Source: Amia ocellicauda (Eukaryota; Chordata; Actinopteri; Amiiformes; Amiidae). Taken from it: 64,000 nt of DNA. The translations under genes and the position numbers were made by a program. The notes beneath the pieces were generated by a model. The model was not told the DNA's origin and searched no databases. It saw only the letters and a list, made by a program, of their open reading frames with translations. The DNA lies in contig NC_089869.1 of the NCBI RefSeq assembly GCF_036373705.1, forward strand, positions 9,609,176 through 9,673,175. The letters run 5' to 3'. This document shows positions 38,601-49,237 of the stretch, piece by piece. Each line of letters opens with the position of its first letter. Positions within the stretch are counted from its first letter, which is position 1.

Positions 38601-41600
38601 CACTAATCCACCCGATTTCTTTCTGGATGTGATTAATGGGGATTCGACTGCAGTGGCAGCAAGCAGAGCAGGCCCTTCCAGAGATGACCAGGATGATGGT
38701 AGTGTTGCAAAAGTCCTACATTTAAATATTTTTCACTGATTGCAACTGTTTTGCAACAAATGATTGTAACCATGTCAATATCCTGAGATCTCAATGTTCC
38801 CATTCTCTCAATTTTATGAACCTGAAAACAGCATGGAAATATACGGCAGAACACTTACTGATTTAAATTATTTACTATTATTCAGTCAACTAATCTGTTG
38901 GGCTTTTGGTATCAATTTAAGGTGTAAAGCTATGGTCCTTCTATTAATCTAAACCCCTGAATAAAGTTGTACTGTTAGTTATTATTAGTTTTATGATAAT
39001 TCTTGTGCCTTTCTAATTACTATGAATGTCTACTATGAAGTACAAAGCAGAGAGGAAGGCAATTTGGAAACTGTGAATCCTCGGGATCCTGTAGTGGCTG
39101 ATAAAACTGTGGTGGATACACTCAGTGTAAGATACGTGGGCTCAACCCAATATCAGTCTGTACAAGATGCACTGAGGAATATTGAAGACCGCAGAGGAAC
39201 TAATAGAAATGGCAGGAGGATGGAGTCGATCACTTATGCCACCTCATTCTTTACCCAGCTTTACTGGGTTACCAAGCGCACCTTTAAGAACCTCATTCGG
39301 AACCCTCAGGCTTCAGTTGCGCAGGTATGAACTCCATAGTAATCCGGGATGTGTGAATCTAAGGTTCGTGGGACTGTAAATTGCTGCAGGTGCTTCAGTT
39401 TATTCACCTCAGTGATGTATTCAGTAAAATCTATTGTTCATTTCACATTTGCTCTCTGCTTGCATTTATAGTTGGAATTTAAAACAAAAAATCTAAATCC
39501 TACCATTGAAATGCTATCCTTTTATTTATTATTTGAACTTACCAAACTTCTAGGTGATTAGGTGTACCAAGAACAAGTCTGCAACAAGTCAATTCGGCAA
39601 ACCTTTTTCAGTGTTCCTCTTATGTGTAATGGCACCTTTAATTCTCTAACACGTGTGCATTAGAATTGTGTGTAATTGCAGATTGATGACATTATACTTT
39701 TCTTAGGATATTGGTCTGAAAACAAACTGAAAAGTAATGATCTGTTTTTCTACAGATTTTAGTATGCATTATTTTGGGTCTAGTCGCTGGTGCAATATTC
39801 TTTGGAGCCAAACTAGACCCCACTGGAATGCAGAACAGGTAAAATGTTCAACTTTGACTGACTCTGTGATCACTGGCTGCAGGCGGCTGGTCTGAGCACC
39901 CCTCCCCTCTCTCACCACAGTAGTCGGCAACCTGTTAAGTAACAGTGTGCCTAATAAAGTAAAATTAAGTGAGTGTGTGCCTATATATACTGTAGATATT
40001 CATGCACAGTAATGGTCAACACGTTTGGCTGGTGATCTCCTTTAACTCAGCTAAAAGCATATTGTTCAAGGTGTAATACTAATACATCACATGCCACTAA
40101 TTTTACATTTTTAGTATCATTCTAACAATCGGTTTGTGGAACAGCTTAGTTTTACAATCAAAAAGCTTTGTTTTATTTGTAGATGCTTAACATGTATGAC
40201 ATTCATTGTTTCTAAAGAACAAGAATATGTCTTATTTCAGAGTGGGCTCTTTATTCTTTGTGATCAACGAAGTGTGTTTCTACAGTGTGTCAACAATTGA
40301 GCTTTTCATTAAAGAGAAGAAATTGTTCATGTAAGTAAAGTAAAAGCAACATTTTATAATTGTGACATTAAATGCTGGAGAGAAAGTAGATTGTTTAAGG
40401 TGAAGTAATGTGGTTTAATTTGATGACCACAGCATACAGTATTATATATCAATGTTTCTGAACCCACCTCTGTGATGTGTGCATTATTGGGGGGGGGGGG
40501 GGTTCTACAGTGTGTATAAATGTCAGTTCTCACACAACAGAACCAAACTGTATTTTGAATTGCTAAATTTCCCTGTTTTGTCTTTTTAAACCCTAGTCAC
40601 CAGTACACCAGTGGGTACTACAGGCTATCGGCCTATTTCTTTTCAATAATACTAGGAGACCTGATTCCAATGGCAACTGTGCCTGCAATTACGTTCTCAT
40701 TAATCACATACTGGATGATAGGTGAGTGCCTAACTGGTTAGAATAATACTGTCTTTTATTTTAGGGACTTTTCTGTAGTAGTGTTGCTTTAAAGGCTTAA
40801 TTTAATTATTCTACAAGAGCATATTTTATCAGTATAGGGATATAAGTAATCTGTTAGTTATATTAATTTCAAAGGATTGTTTTTTATTGAAATGCATATA
40901 TTATGGAAGACCAGGTTTTTCAAACTTCTTTGCTGCTCTGTGCAATCCACATGCTTAATCATATTGTACTAACGACACCTCTTAAGCCTTATGCAAACAA
41001 TTTTTTTTTTTTTCATGATGGTAGATCAAGGTCTTGAAAAATACTAATGAATGAACATAACCAATAAGCTCTATAGTATAATGTACTCCTTATTTTAAAC
41101 CTGCAGTCTATTTGTACTTTGATTTCTTATTTCTTTCTTATACAACAGGCTGCAACGGCAGCACTGCATGCCCCATTAAAGTGATGGTTTTCTCTTCAAG
41201 AAAGGCATATTTCCCATTCAATAAAGGAAGCTTCAGGTTAAAGTATTGACCATTAGTTCTTGTTAATCTCTATCCAGTGAGAAATGGAAATATTACCCAA
41301 TTCTCAGATTGGTTATTCTAATAACTGCACAGGTGAAATAGTCCTTTAAAAAAATAAAAAAAACTATAATCTTCCTTGCCCTCCAATAAATGAATTAATA
41401 GCAAACATCCAGCCACTAATCACCAACTCCCAAGTGTATGAGACTGAAATAAATAAATGGGGGTAGCCAAGTCTACACAGGGTGCTATATTGTTAATTAA
41501 ACTATACTTATGACCTCGAATTTGGTTATTCCCAAAATAGAAAACTTCTGGGACTTTTTTATTTGCTGATGAACAAGTATGCAGCTGCTACAACCACTTA

Positions 41601-44600
41601 CTTGGCTTTGAGAATTAAAAGACGCTGAATTTATATTAATTTAAAGATTATTAATATAAAGTAATGAACAATAATTTTGCCTGAAGTGTCCATTATTGAA
41701 ACATTGAAAATAGGCCTTTCCCAAAGAAGAGAAATATAGGGTTATGTAATGTATGCAAACCCTCACATGCCACTCATTTAACAGTAATGGTTGTATTGTT
41801 TTGCTCCGACTGCCCTCTAGTTGAGGTCGACAGTGAGTTTCTGAGCTGTATCCCTCCTGCAGCACAACGGGCCGGTCCTGAGCAACTACTGTTAAACAGA
41901 ACAAATTGCATCTAATATGAGAAACACCGCAGGATTTTATTATGATTCAGTATAGAGTAAATGCACTTGTTGGGTCTTAACTGGGTCAATGTGCTGTGAC
42001 AGGGATGCTCTTTATTGGACAGGCACGGTTATCATTGGCACTGTGCTGTAATGGGTCACCGTGATATCGTTGCAGTCTTTTTCACTGTAATGTCATGATA
42101 CCTCTAATATTTTAATAGGTTTAACATATTTTGTCAAATGTGCCCTATTAATGTTAATTCATTGCAGGCTACCAAAGACTCCCTGGCAATTTCTTCTTCT
42201 TCATGTTCACACTGATTATGGTATCCTACACATCGACTGCAATGGCTCTTGCGGTCGGCACTGGAATGGAGTCTGTTGGCATGGCAAGCCTTCTGCTAAC
42301 CATATACTTTATTTTCATGATGGTGAGAATAAAAAGCAGTTTCCACACCTTTAGCACTCCAGAATATTCCAAAATAATATAGCATGGCATACTGTATTTG
42401 GTGCCTTGAGTATGATGTTTTGTTTCATACATGTTTTGAATCCATGACGGCATTTATAAATGGACAGGATACTTCAGTGATATTAAAAAATAATTTCAGT
42501 AGGTTTTGTGTGTAAGGCAGCACACTACCATTCTTTCTATGTCAATATCCAGAATGTTAACCTGCAAGGCTATGGGTCAGTCAGTTCTCATAACATTTTT
42601 AAGCATTAAAAGCATTATTGCGGCACTTTAGAAATTTAGTATTTCTTAAGTGTATTCTTGAAGGGAAGCTGAAATTGTATTGTCTCTTGTACATATTTTG
42701 CAGGCCTTCTCTGGCTTGCTGGTAAACCTGCCTTCTGTCCCAGCTTGGATCAACTGGCTCAAATACTTTAGTATACACAGATATGGACTGATGGTAAGCG
42801 GATTAAGGATTTCATTTTGCTTTACAGGATGTAAAGTAATACTGGAGCAAATATTAATGTTCTTTGAACAAGGCATACACCTTGATTGAACCAATCGCTA
42901 TGAAATACTCTTCTTGTCTCCAATTACACATGAAGTGGTTTAATAAATTCTCAGGATACACCGATGAAGAAGTAACAAGTTTATTACAGAAAACCTTAAT
43001 ACAGGTTAACCCGGAGGCCTCCTTTCACATGAAGTGAAGAAAAAACAAAGGATGTAAGTTGGAAAAGCCTTTTTGTATCTTCAGATAGTCAGCGGGTTAC
43101 AGTCTTATCTATCGGTAGTGATTTACATCTCATTTAAATACACTTGTACAAAATAGTTTACCACATGCATTATTATTAACATAGGCCTAAACTTGTTACT
43201 GTTGTTGAAGTGTTTGAGTTGATTGGTGCTGATCAGCATTCTTCAGGCAGCAGATGTTTATCAAAGACATTGTTTTAACTCCTCAACCAAATACCTGTGC
43301 CCCAAAATACACAACCTTATACTAGGCGCATTTACACTGCAATTTCTGAACAGTGGTGTTGCATTTACACTGCCATTTGATCAGGATTAACTTTTAGCTG
43401 CCACAGGGGTCTTCGCATGTGCACTAGCACGCAAGTCCAAACTTCATACATTTATAAAATTAGTCCTATATTAAAAACTCGTTTTATCACACTTGCGTAT
43501 TTCTTCTTAACTGAAGCATTTTAAATAAATATACAAATATTTTTTACTAACATAAAATAAGTTATTTTAAGCAGCCAAAGCATTTTAAATTCAAATACTT
43601 TATCTTCGCAACAAATATAGAATTGTAACAAGCCATTTAGTGTTAATTTTAACAAAATTGTATTTGTAATAAGGAATGAAGGATCTCTTATATGCTCCAC
43701 TGATACATGTCTGCCGCATTAGTATGTCAGACCAAAATGTATTATATGTATATATTTAAATTACTCTTTTAGAACACAGGGCTGTATCAAAAATTGTATT
43801 TTTCTCTTTACAAATTAATTTTAACAATTAAAACCAACACCTTGCATTTTTATTCACAAATGAAGCATTGAAAATAAAAATACAATTATACAGTTTTGTT
43901 AACATAAATTAATAAGCCATTTAGTGTTAGTTTTAACAGTATTGTATTTATAATATGGGCACTAGGGAAGTGTGCTCATCTGCGCCACTGATGTGAAGGT
44001 GTTTGTCTGCCGCCGCAGTGCATGCCAAAACTTGAGTCGGTTGAGCATTTACACTGCCAGGATCAAAGGCTACCGATGCATTTGATCCGCATCAGAAATG
44101 GCAGTTTAAATGCGCCTATTGTTTAACTGTTTTAGTTGATTGAAGTAACCTACAGACAGTGGTTGACTGAAATAACTGACAGACAAAAGTGCATTAAGAA
44201 CTAATAATTACAGTATCCCCCCAAAAAGGAGTAAATACAAACTAGTAATTGCTTTATATACAAAATTTACAAAATTAAAACTATTAAAAATAAAGAACAT
44301 AAAGAAAATAACATTTTCCCACTACACACTTCTGAATGGACAAGGCGATGTCAGAGATCAATGGCTTGTCTCGGGTCTTCAACTATCCTCATTTCTTACA
44401 GGCACTGCAAGTGAAGGAGCTGAGAGGCTTATATTTCTGTGGAGACTCATTAAATCAAAGTACAAGCTATCAATCTGCAATGGCTAACTGTTCAAGCCAC
44501 ACAGAACCCTATGGAGCAGTGTGAGTATTTAAAATATTATGGGATCCGAGTCATTTTGTTAGAAGATTTACATTTACAGTACAAATATATCCGAACAACA

Positions 44601-44843
44601 CAGGAGATATCAATCACAGCCAAAATTTTCCACACTAGAAAATGACTTCATGTTTGTCATTCTTGAGGATTAATTAAGTTGTATTTTCTTGACAGGTGTT
44701 ATGGTGAAGCTTATCTCTGTGGACAGGGGATTGGCTATGATAACTGGGCGATGTGGGAAAACATTGTTGCTTTGGGCTGTATGACCGTCATCTTCTTGAG
44801 CATTGCTGGTATAAAGCTCCACACAATTAAAAAGTTCACATAA
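32661..44843 (+). CDS. abcg2: ABCG2-like half-transporter, copy C (15 coding exons, 712 aa)
   Basis: Exons: 32661-32950, 33634-33693, 35697-35811, 35933-36085, 37723-37880, 38323-38474, 38582-38698, 39041-39324, 39756-39838, 40241-40330, 40597-40721, 42168-42322, 42704-42793, 44402-44520, 44696-44843. The total, 2139 nt, is in frame. Walker A lysine 115, signature VSGGE, Walker B glutamate 240 and H-loop histidine 272 are present. TM2 reads VINEVCFYS where B and human-type ABCG2 have a TTNQCFSS pattern, so the residue equivalent to human N436 is glutamate (about E481). The arginine in PMR after GDLI is alanine. Exon 9 uses a weak acceptor (ATGAAG) and gains one codon. The N-terminus has 16 more codons than B, with an alternative Met at 32691. 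Loop 3 has four cysteines. A dimer of distinct specificity is likely; that is inference. Confidence 0.9.
34025..35606 (-). mobile_element. Tc1/mariner DD34E element in copy C intron 3, with nested insert
   Basis: Terminal repeats CAGTTAGGTCCATAAATATT at both ends (inverted) are flanked by TA (34023-34024 and 35607-35608). The minus-strand transposase piece 34808-34296 is 170 codons long (MDNDPKHT ... PDLNPID). The catalytic E is changed to D in this copy. The HTH region follows, degraded, to about 35176. From about 35179 to 35573 unrelated sequence, similar to parts of 700-1316, replaces the N-terminal end. Copy D has the same left end at the same site. Confidence 0.88.
36314..37534 (+). mobile_element. 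DD36E Tc1/mariner transposon (Incomer-like), nearly intact
   Basis: 1221 bp in copy C intron 5. Inverted ends CACTCACCTAAAGAATTATT (left) and CACTCACCTAAAGGATTATT (right, reversed) are flanked by TA at 36312-36313 and 37535-37536. Copy A keeps the unoccupied site AATCAATATACATAAAATACC-type sequence near 2300. The structure and the single reading frame suggest a recent insertion. Confidence 0.93.
36462..37502 (+). pseudogene. DD36E Tc1 transposase with one nonsense codon
   Basis: One frame of 346 codons plus stop, interrupted only by TAG at 36918-36920 (codon 153), just before SDESRF, which carries the first catalytic Asp. Relatives usually have tryptophan at this point, so a single G-to-A change (TGG to TAG) is likely. 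HTH motifs ([30 protein letters not shown]) and an RR-rich linker come first. The second Asp is in QQDNAPCH and the Glu in [10 protein letters not shown], with 36 residues between them. The enzyme would cut and paste elements bearing these ends. As written it is truncated before the catalytic core. Confidence 0.92.
38200..38285 (+). mobile_element. SINE/LINE 3' tail in copy C intron 6
   Basis: GTAAGTCGCCCTGGATAAGG followed by GTGTCTGCCAAG and an AATAATAA tail is a 3' end common to fish SINEs and their partner LINEs (from memory). No 5' tRNA-like head was identified. Confidence 0.6.
42948..44325. mobile_element. Composite insertion in copy C intron 14 including a MITE (43324-44117)
   Basis: Copy B intron 14 is only 181 bp. 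In C an extra 1.4 kb lies between TACACATGAAGTGG and CTTCTGAATGGACAAGG. Inside it a MITE has inverted ends AGGCGCATTTACACTGCAAT (43324) and AGGCGCATTTAAACTGCCAT (reverse of the end at 44117). It is AT-rich and non-coding. Sequence from 43169 to about 44079 is shared with copy A (4268-5188). The outer sequence is not recognised. Confidence 0.7.
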
Positions 44844-44968
44844 CATTTGTTCTCAGCACTGGGTGGAGTTTACAAGCCTTACAATTTTCCACTAAAATGG
44901 CTCAGTTTTTATAACTTAATTATAAACCAAATTTAGACTATTATAACAATATTTGATAACAAAATAAA
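44844..44968 (+). other. abcg2: Probable 3' UTR of copy C
   Basis: The first 35 bases match the 3' flank of copy A, then diverge at 44880. AATAAA lies at 44963-44968. Confidence 0.45.
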
Positions 44969-45930
44969 ACTTTTATATAGTTATTTATGATATTCCCTAC
45001 TTATCTAAACTTGTGTGAATTTAAGATAATTTAAGGTGGTTTTCAACAGCCACGGGTCTAAAGAATTAAATCAAATTACAATTAAAAGGTTTTTGTTTGT
45101 GTGCTTATTTTATGTTTGTTGTGATGATGTCTGTGTTACAATACAGATCTCAAACATAGTACTTAGTTAACAAATTCACTTTTAACTGTTCACTGTTTCA
45201 TTGTGACACCTTTTAGTGTGAATATACTGCAGCAAAATATCAGAAAGAAATTATAAATAACCCAAACAATGAATGTTATGCTGGGTGTGCCAGACAATGA
45301 AACTGACGAGACGCGTGACACAAGCAACTTCTTTGTCCTTTGCATAAACTAAGACCATGTAAACCTGAGAGGAAGAGGGTCATTTCATCTGTGACTCAAC
45401 CATATTGTCTCAAATAAGGTCAAAACACACATGTCAGGCATATGTATGCCATATTTCATGTAAATATGATGGATATAAGTATATATTGTTAAAGAGCTTA
45501 TGAAGTGAATGTCAGCCAATTTCAGAGGAACTTTCAACAGTGTTTTGTATACTCTGTTTTGTATATTCCATGTAATTGGATTTTAAAATGTCATAACTTT
45601 GTGAGGAATTAACATATTTTGACAAATCATATATCAATATAAAGCAATAATCCAGCTCAATTAAGTACTAACCTCAGTTTTTTAAATTGTGGTGATGTGA
45701 CTGGTTCTGTGGTGGAGGGTCACATATACACAGCGGGGCAACAGGAAGCAAGCTCTTTTGTGCCCTTGCTTAACACAGGAGCAGTCACCTCCTGCTCAAC
45801 TAGCAGCTAGGAGTGGCACAACAGATCTACTGCATTCCAATGAACTATATACATAGCAGGGTGCAGGGCAATGCACATACACAATCCATATACATAATAA
45901 TGAACTATATACAGGGCGGCCGCATAAGGC
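44969..45930. other. Intergenic DNA, nothing recognised
   Basis: AT-rich, no domain in any frame. Confidence 0.35.
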
Positions 45931-46620
45931 AACAGCATCTGTGAGGTTGCGTGGACAAACCCTGGGAGCAGTCTCTACAGGGCAGTCGCAAGACCAGGAG
46001 CAATTCACATGGGTGCTCCACATACACTCCGTATATGCAGACTTGGCAGCCGTCTTCAATAAATCTCAGGCTGCTCGTCTCCCTTCACATCATCCGTCGC
46101 CATCAACATGCTTCCAGGGACATCTCCTCCAAGGGGGTGAATTTACCTATTGTCTATCCCAGAATCCCAGGCTATGGAGGATTACATCAGGGAAGCACTC
46201 GACCTTGGCATCATCTGTCCCTCCACCTCCCCAGCGGCTGCTAGTTACTTCTTCATTGTTCTACTACAGCTAGGTATCGACTACAGGGGACTCAACGATC
46301 TCACAATCAAGTATCGCTACCCTCTGCAACCTGGAGCAAGTCCAAGGAGCACAATTCTTCACTGGCTAGATCTAAGAAGTGTCTATAACTTAATACGTTT
46401 TCAGGAGGGAGATGAGTGAAAGATGGCATTTATCACTACAAGTGGCCATCACGAATACCTGGTGATGCCCTTTGGTATGGTGAATGCTCCCTCTGTTTGC
46501 CAGGCATTCATGAATGAAGCCCTGAGAGAGTTTCCTCTCTCCCCACTGTTGTGTTTGCTTTATCGTTGGAGCCCAAGCTGGTAGATAAGGTGTAGATATC
46601 TCTGCAATACCAACCACAGG
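45931..46620 (+). mobile_element. Ty3/gypsy RT fragment (second family)
   Basis: 46150-46416 reads [20 protein letters not shown], then [17 protein letters not shown] and [18 protein letters not shown] stop is followed by [20 protein letters not shown] at about 46440-46500. This is the N-terminal half of a Ty3/gypsy reverse transcriptase, lacking the YXDD box. It differs from the element in copy B intron 12. Confidence 0.82.
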
Positions 46621-46663
46621 CTTGCAACATTATATTTCTCTCTATGCCAGGTTTCCCACTCAA

Positions 46664-47152
46664 TTCAGGGTTCCATTTTCCATGACTTTTCCATGACTTT
46701 CCAGGATAATTTCCATTATTATTATTTTATTATTTTTATTATATTTATTATATTTTATTATATTTTATTTTATTATATTTATTATTTTAAAAATAACATG
46801 AATAATGTGCATAATAACAGTCAGTGTGCATAATCATCATATTTCTACACAGATTAACTAAAGGTCTAAGTAAATAGTTCTATGTACTACTTCAAAAGTA
46901 CAGCAAGTGGGTAATTCCGTGTCAAATGAACACAGAAAAGTGGATGTCGATCTCAGAGTTATAAAATTGATTTTATAGTTAGAAACAAATATGGTAAGCA
47001 CTCCTACAATATTAATTAATCTCCAAGAAATTAAACTAATTGATGTCATGTCATTCATTTCCTAGATTTCATGTTTTGATTTTTGTTTTTGGAAATATGA
47101 ATAATTTTTTCCCCTGACTTTCCAGGTTTTTCCATGACCGTGGGAACCCTAC
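46664..47152. mobile_element. Possible hAT-like MITE with AGGGTTCC ends
   Basis: Left AGGGTTCCATTTTCCATGAC and right, inverted, AGGGTTCCCACGGTCATGG. The centre is ATT/ATTT-rich (46710-46790). No matching 8-bp target duplication was found, so the call is tentative. Confidence 0.4.
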
Positions 47153-48843
47153 TATGCTGATTAAATTATTTTATATTTTTCAAATATTTCAGAATCAATT
47201 TCTCACTGTCTAGCACTATTTACTAAATTTGGCAGTATGCAAAGGTGTTGCTCGAAATTGATGACATCCCAAGTAGGGGGGTCCAGGGGTGACCTCCCCT
47301 GTAAGAAAAAAAAAGGATTTTCAACAGCTAAATACATCGATCTGGTGCACTTTTTTGCTCCTCTCAGCCACCATACATAAATGTTATTTTAACAGTGAAA
47401 GAAGTGCTGCCTGGTCTCGTGGTGCCACGCGTCACTTGCAACAGCATATACTGAGATGCATAGACTGCATACGTTGTTGGAGACTATCATACTAATAAAC
47501 AATCATGTATTCCTTCATTGTAACACACTTCTTTTTTTTATTAAATGATCTCATATTAAATAAAGTCAACACCAAGGTCTTAAACTTAAAGTCAACAAAA
47601 GAGAATTAAAAAGCTAAAAAAATATAATTTCAGAGACTTGTGTGTAGTCTGATTTTTTTAATTATATGACTAGTTGTTTTTTACATTGATATCAGACATT
47701 GAAAATTATTCAAACTTCACACTAAAGATAACAAAAAAAATCAATAAAGATAAAATGTAAAAATTTAACTGTGACTTACCAAATCAGAAAAACTATAAAA
47801 ATGCTATAAAATAAACTTTTTTATGCTAAAATGAACTTTGTCCTGACAAGGTAAAGTACTGATGCCAGTGAGGCTCTGCTATCCTTGTCATTGTGGGTTT
47901 AGGCTTAGTCAGGTGTCAGGATTTGCAACAGCTCTGGTATAGTCTTCCCATTAGGTAATGGCTGTCTTTCGATTTGAAAGGGAACAATAGGTTATTATCA
48001 TAACCTCGGTTCCCTGAAAAAGAAAGATACGCCATTACTCTTAAGTGGTCGCTCGACCAGACATCCTTTCTGATGAAGAAATGTCAGGGAGCTGCGTCAG
48101 GAGGAGAGTTTTCACAGATGCCGGGGGCGGGTCTTCCTCCTGCCAACAGGGCCTCAATTGGACAGCTTTGGTACAACATTGCTTCATCACTGGCTTTCCC
48201 CACATGGTTTAATTTCCGGGTAACATTAGTGGCCTACATGTAACGCAAATGAGTAATACTTTCAAGCATCCAAAAAACTCAACTCATATTTGTGTAAAGG
48301 AAATGGAGATGGCAAAACAGTCATTCTTTTGCACCATCTTTTTCAAGGGGTAAAATACATATATGTAAGTTTAAAAATAGCTGGCGCTACAATAGTTTTA
48401 ATAAATCTTAAAGGCAGGGTGCCTTATCCCAGGGAGTTTATATTAGAGGAAGATAAGTCAAAATGCGTAAGCATCATGACGTTCACTTTTTCTCCAATAA
48501 ATAATTTTTGGGACATCGGTGAATGTGGACTGTTTTTAGATAGGAGCTTCTGTCCATCCTTCCTTGACCAGATAATTGTTATATATACATTTCTGTTGCC
48601 TATTGTGAAACAAACATACCATATTTCCTAAATATCCACATTTTCAGCATGGAAAGCAAAACAGAATCTGTGTTAATGGTGTATTCGTCTCTAGCCATCC
48701 CCTATTGTGATACCAAGCCAGGTTGAATGATCTCTTTTTCTTTCCAAATCCGTGAGGTGCAAACCTCTTAGGGCCTGGTTGAGGAGGGCTTTCTTTACCT
48801 AATCTATGGCTGTTGCTGCTGGTGAGGCCTGCGAGCTGTTCCA
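47153..48843. other. Intergenic DNA with a hairpin repeat at 47979-48015
   Basis: Mostly AT-rich with no gene. 47979-48015 forms an imperfect hairpin, AGGGAACAATAGGTTAT pairing with ATAACCTCGGTTCCCT. It is followed by a GC-rich tract to about 48250, a pattern seen in dispersed fish repeats; the family is not named. Confidence 0.4.
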
Positions 48844-49237
48844 GAAAGGGGTAACTGAGGGGCAGACACTTTGGGCTTTTTGTAAATAACATGCAATAAA
48901 TTACTAAAACGCACATAATATTCTAAAAATTATACAACATATTGTTTATCAAAGCAGAGAATAACTGGGTGGGCATCAGCTTCACTTTGGCGCCAACCCT
49001 GTCTGTAGAATATAAAGAATATTCATAGTAATATTCAAAAAATATTACTTATATAATTTATAGCTTATACACTTTCATTGAAATATATTTTAAAGCTGCT
49101 GCTAATCCAGCAGAACCGGTTTCTGTCAACATTTCTTTTAAAGATAAATCTTACACAGTGAAGTTTTGAAAACTTGACAGCTATGCGATAATGCGATAAT
49201 TACCCGTTGCAGTAACGATCTATTTCAGTTGTATAAA
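48844..49237 (+). promoter_or_regulatory. 5' flank of copy D shared with copy C
   Basis: Homologous to 32217-32660. An acceptor CCGTTGCAG ends at 49212, 25 bp before the ATG. It probably spans the proximal promoter or intron 1. Confidence 0.45.
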
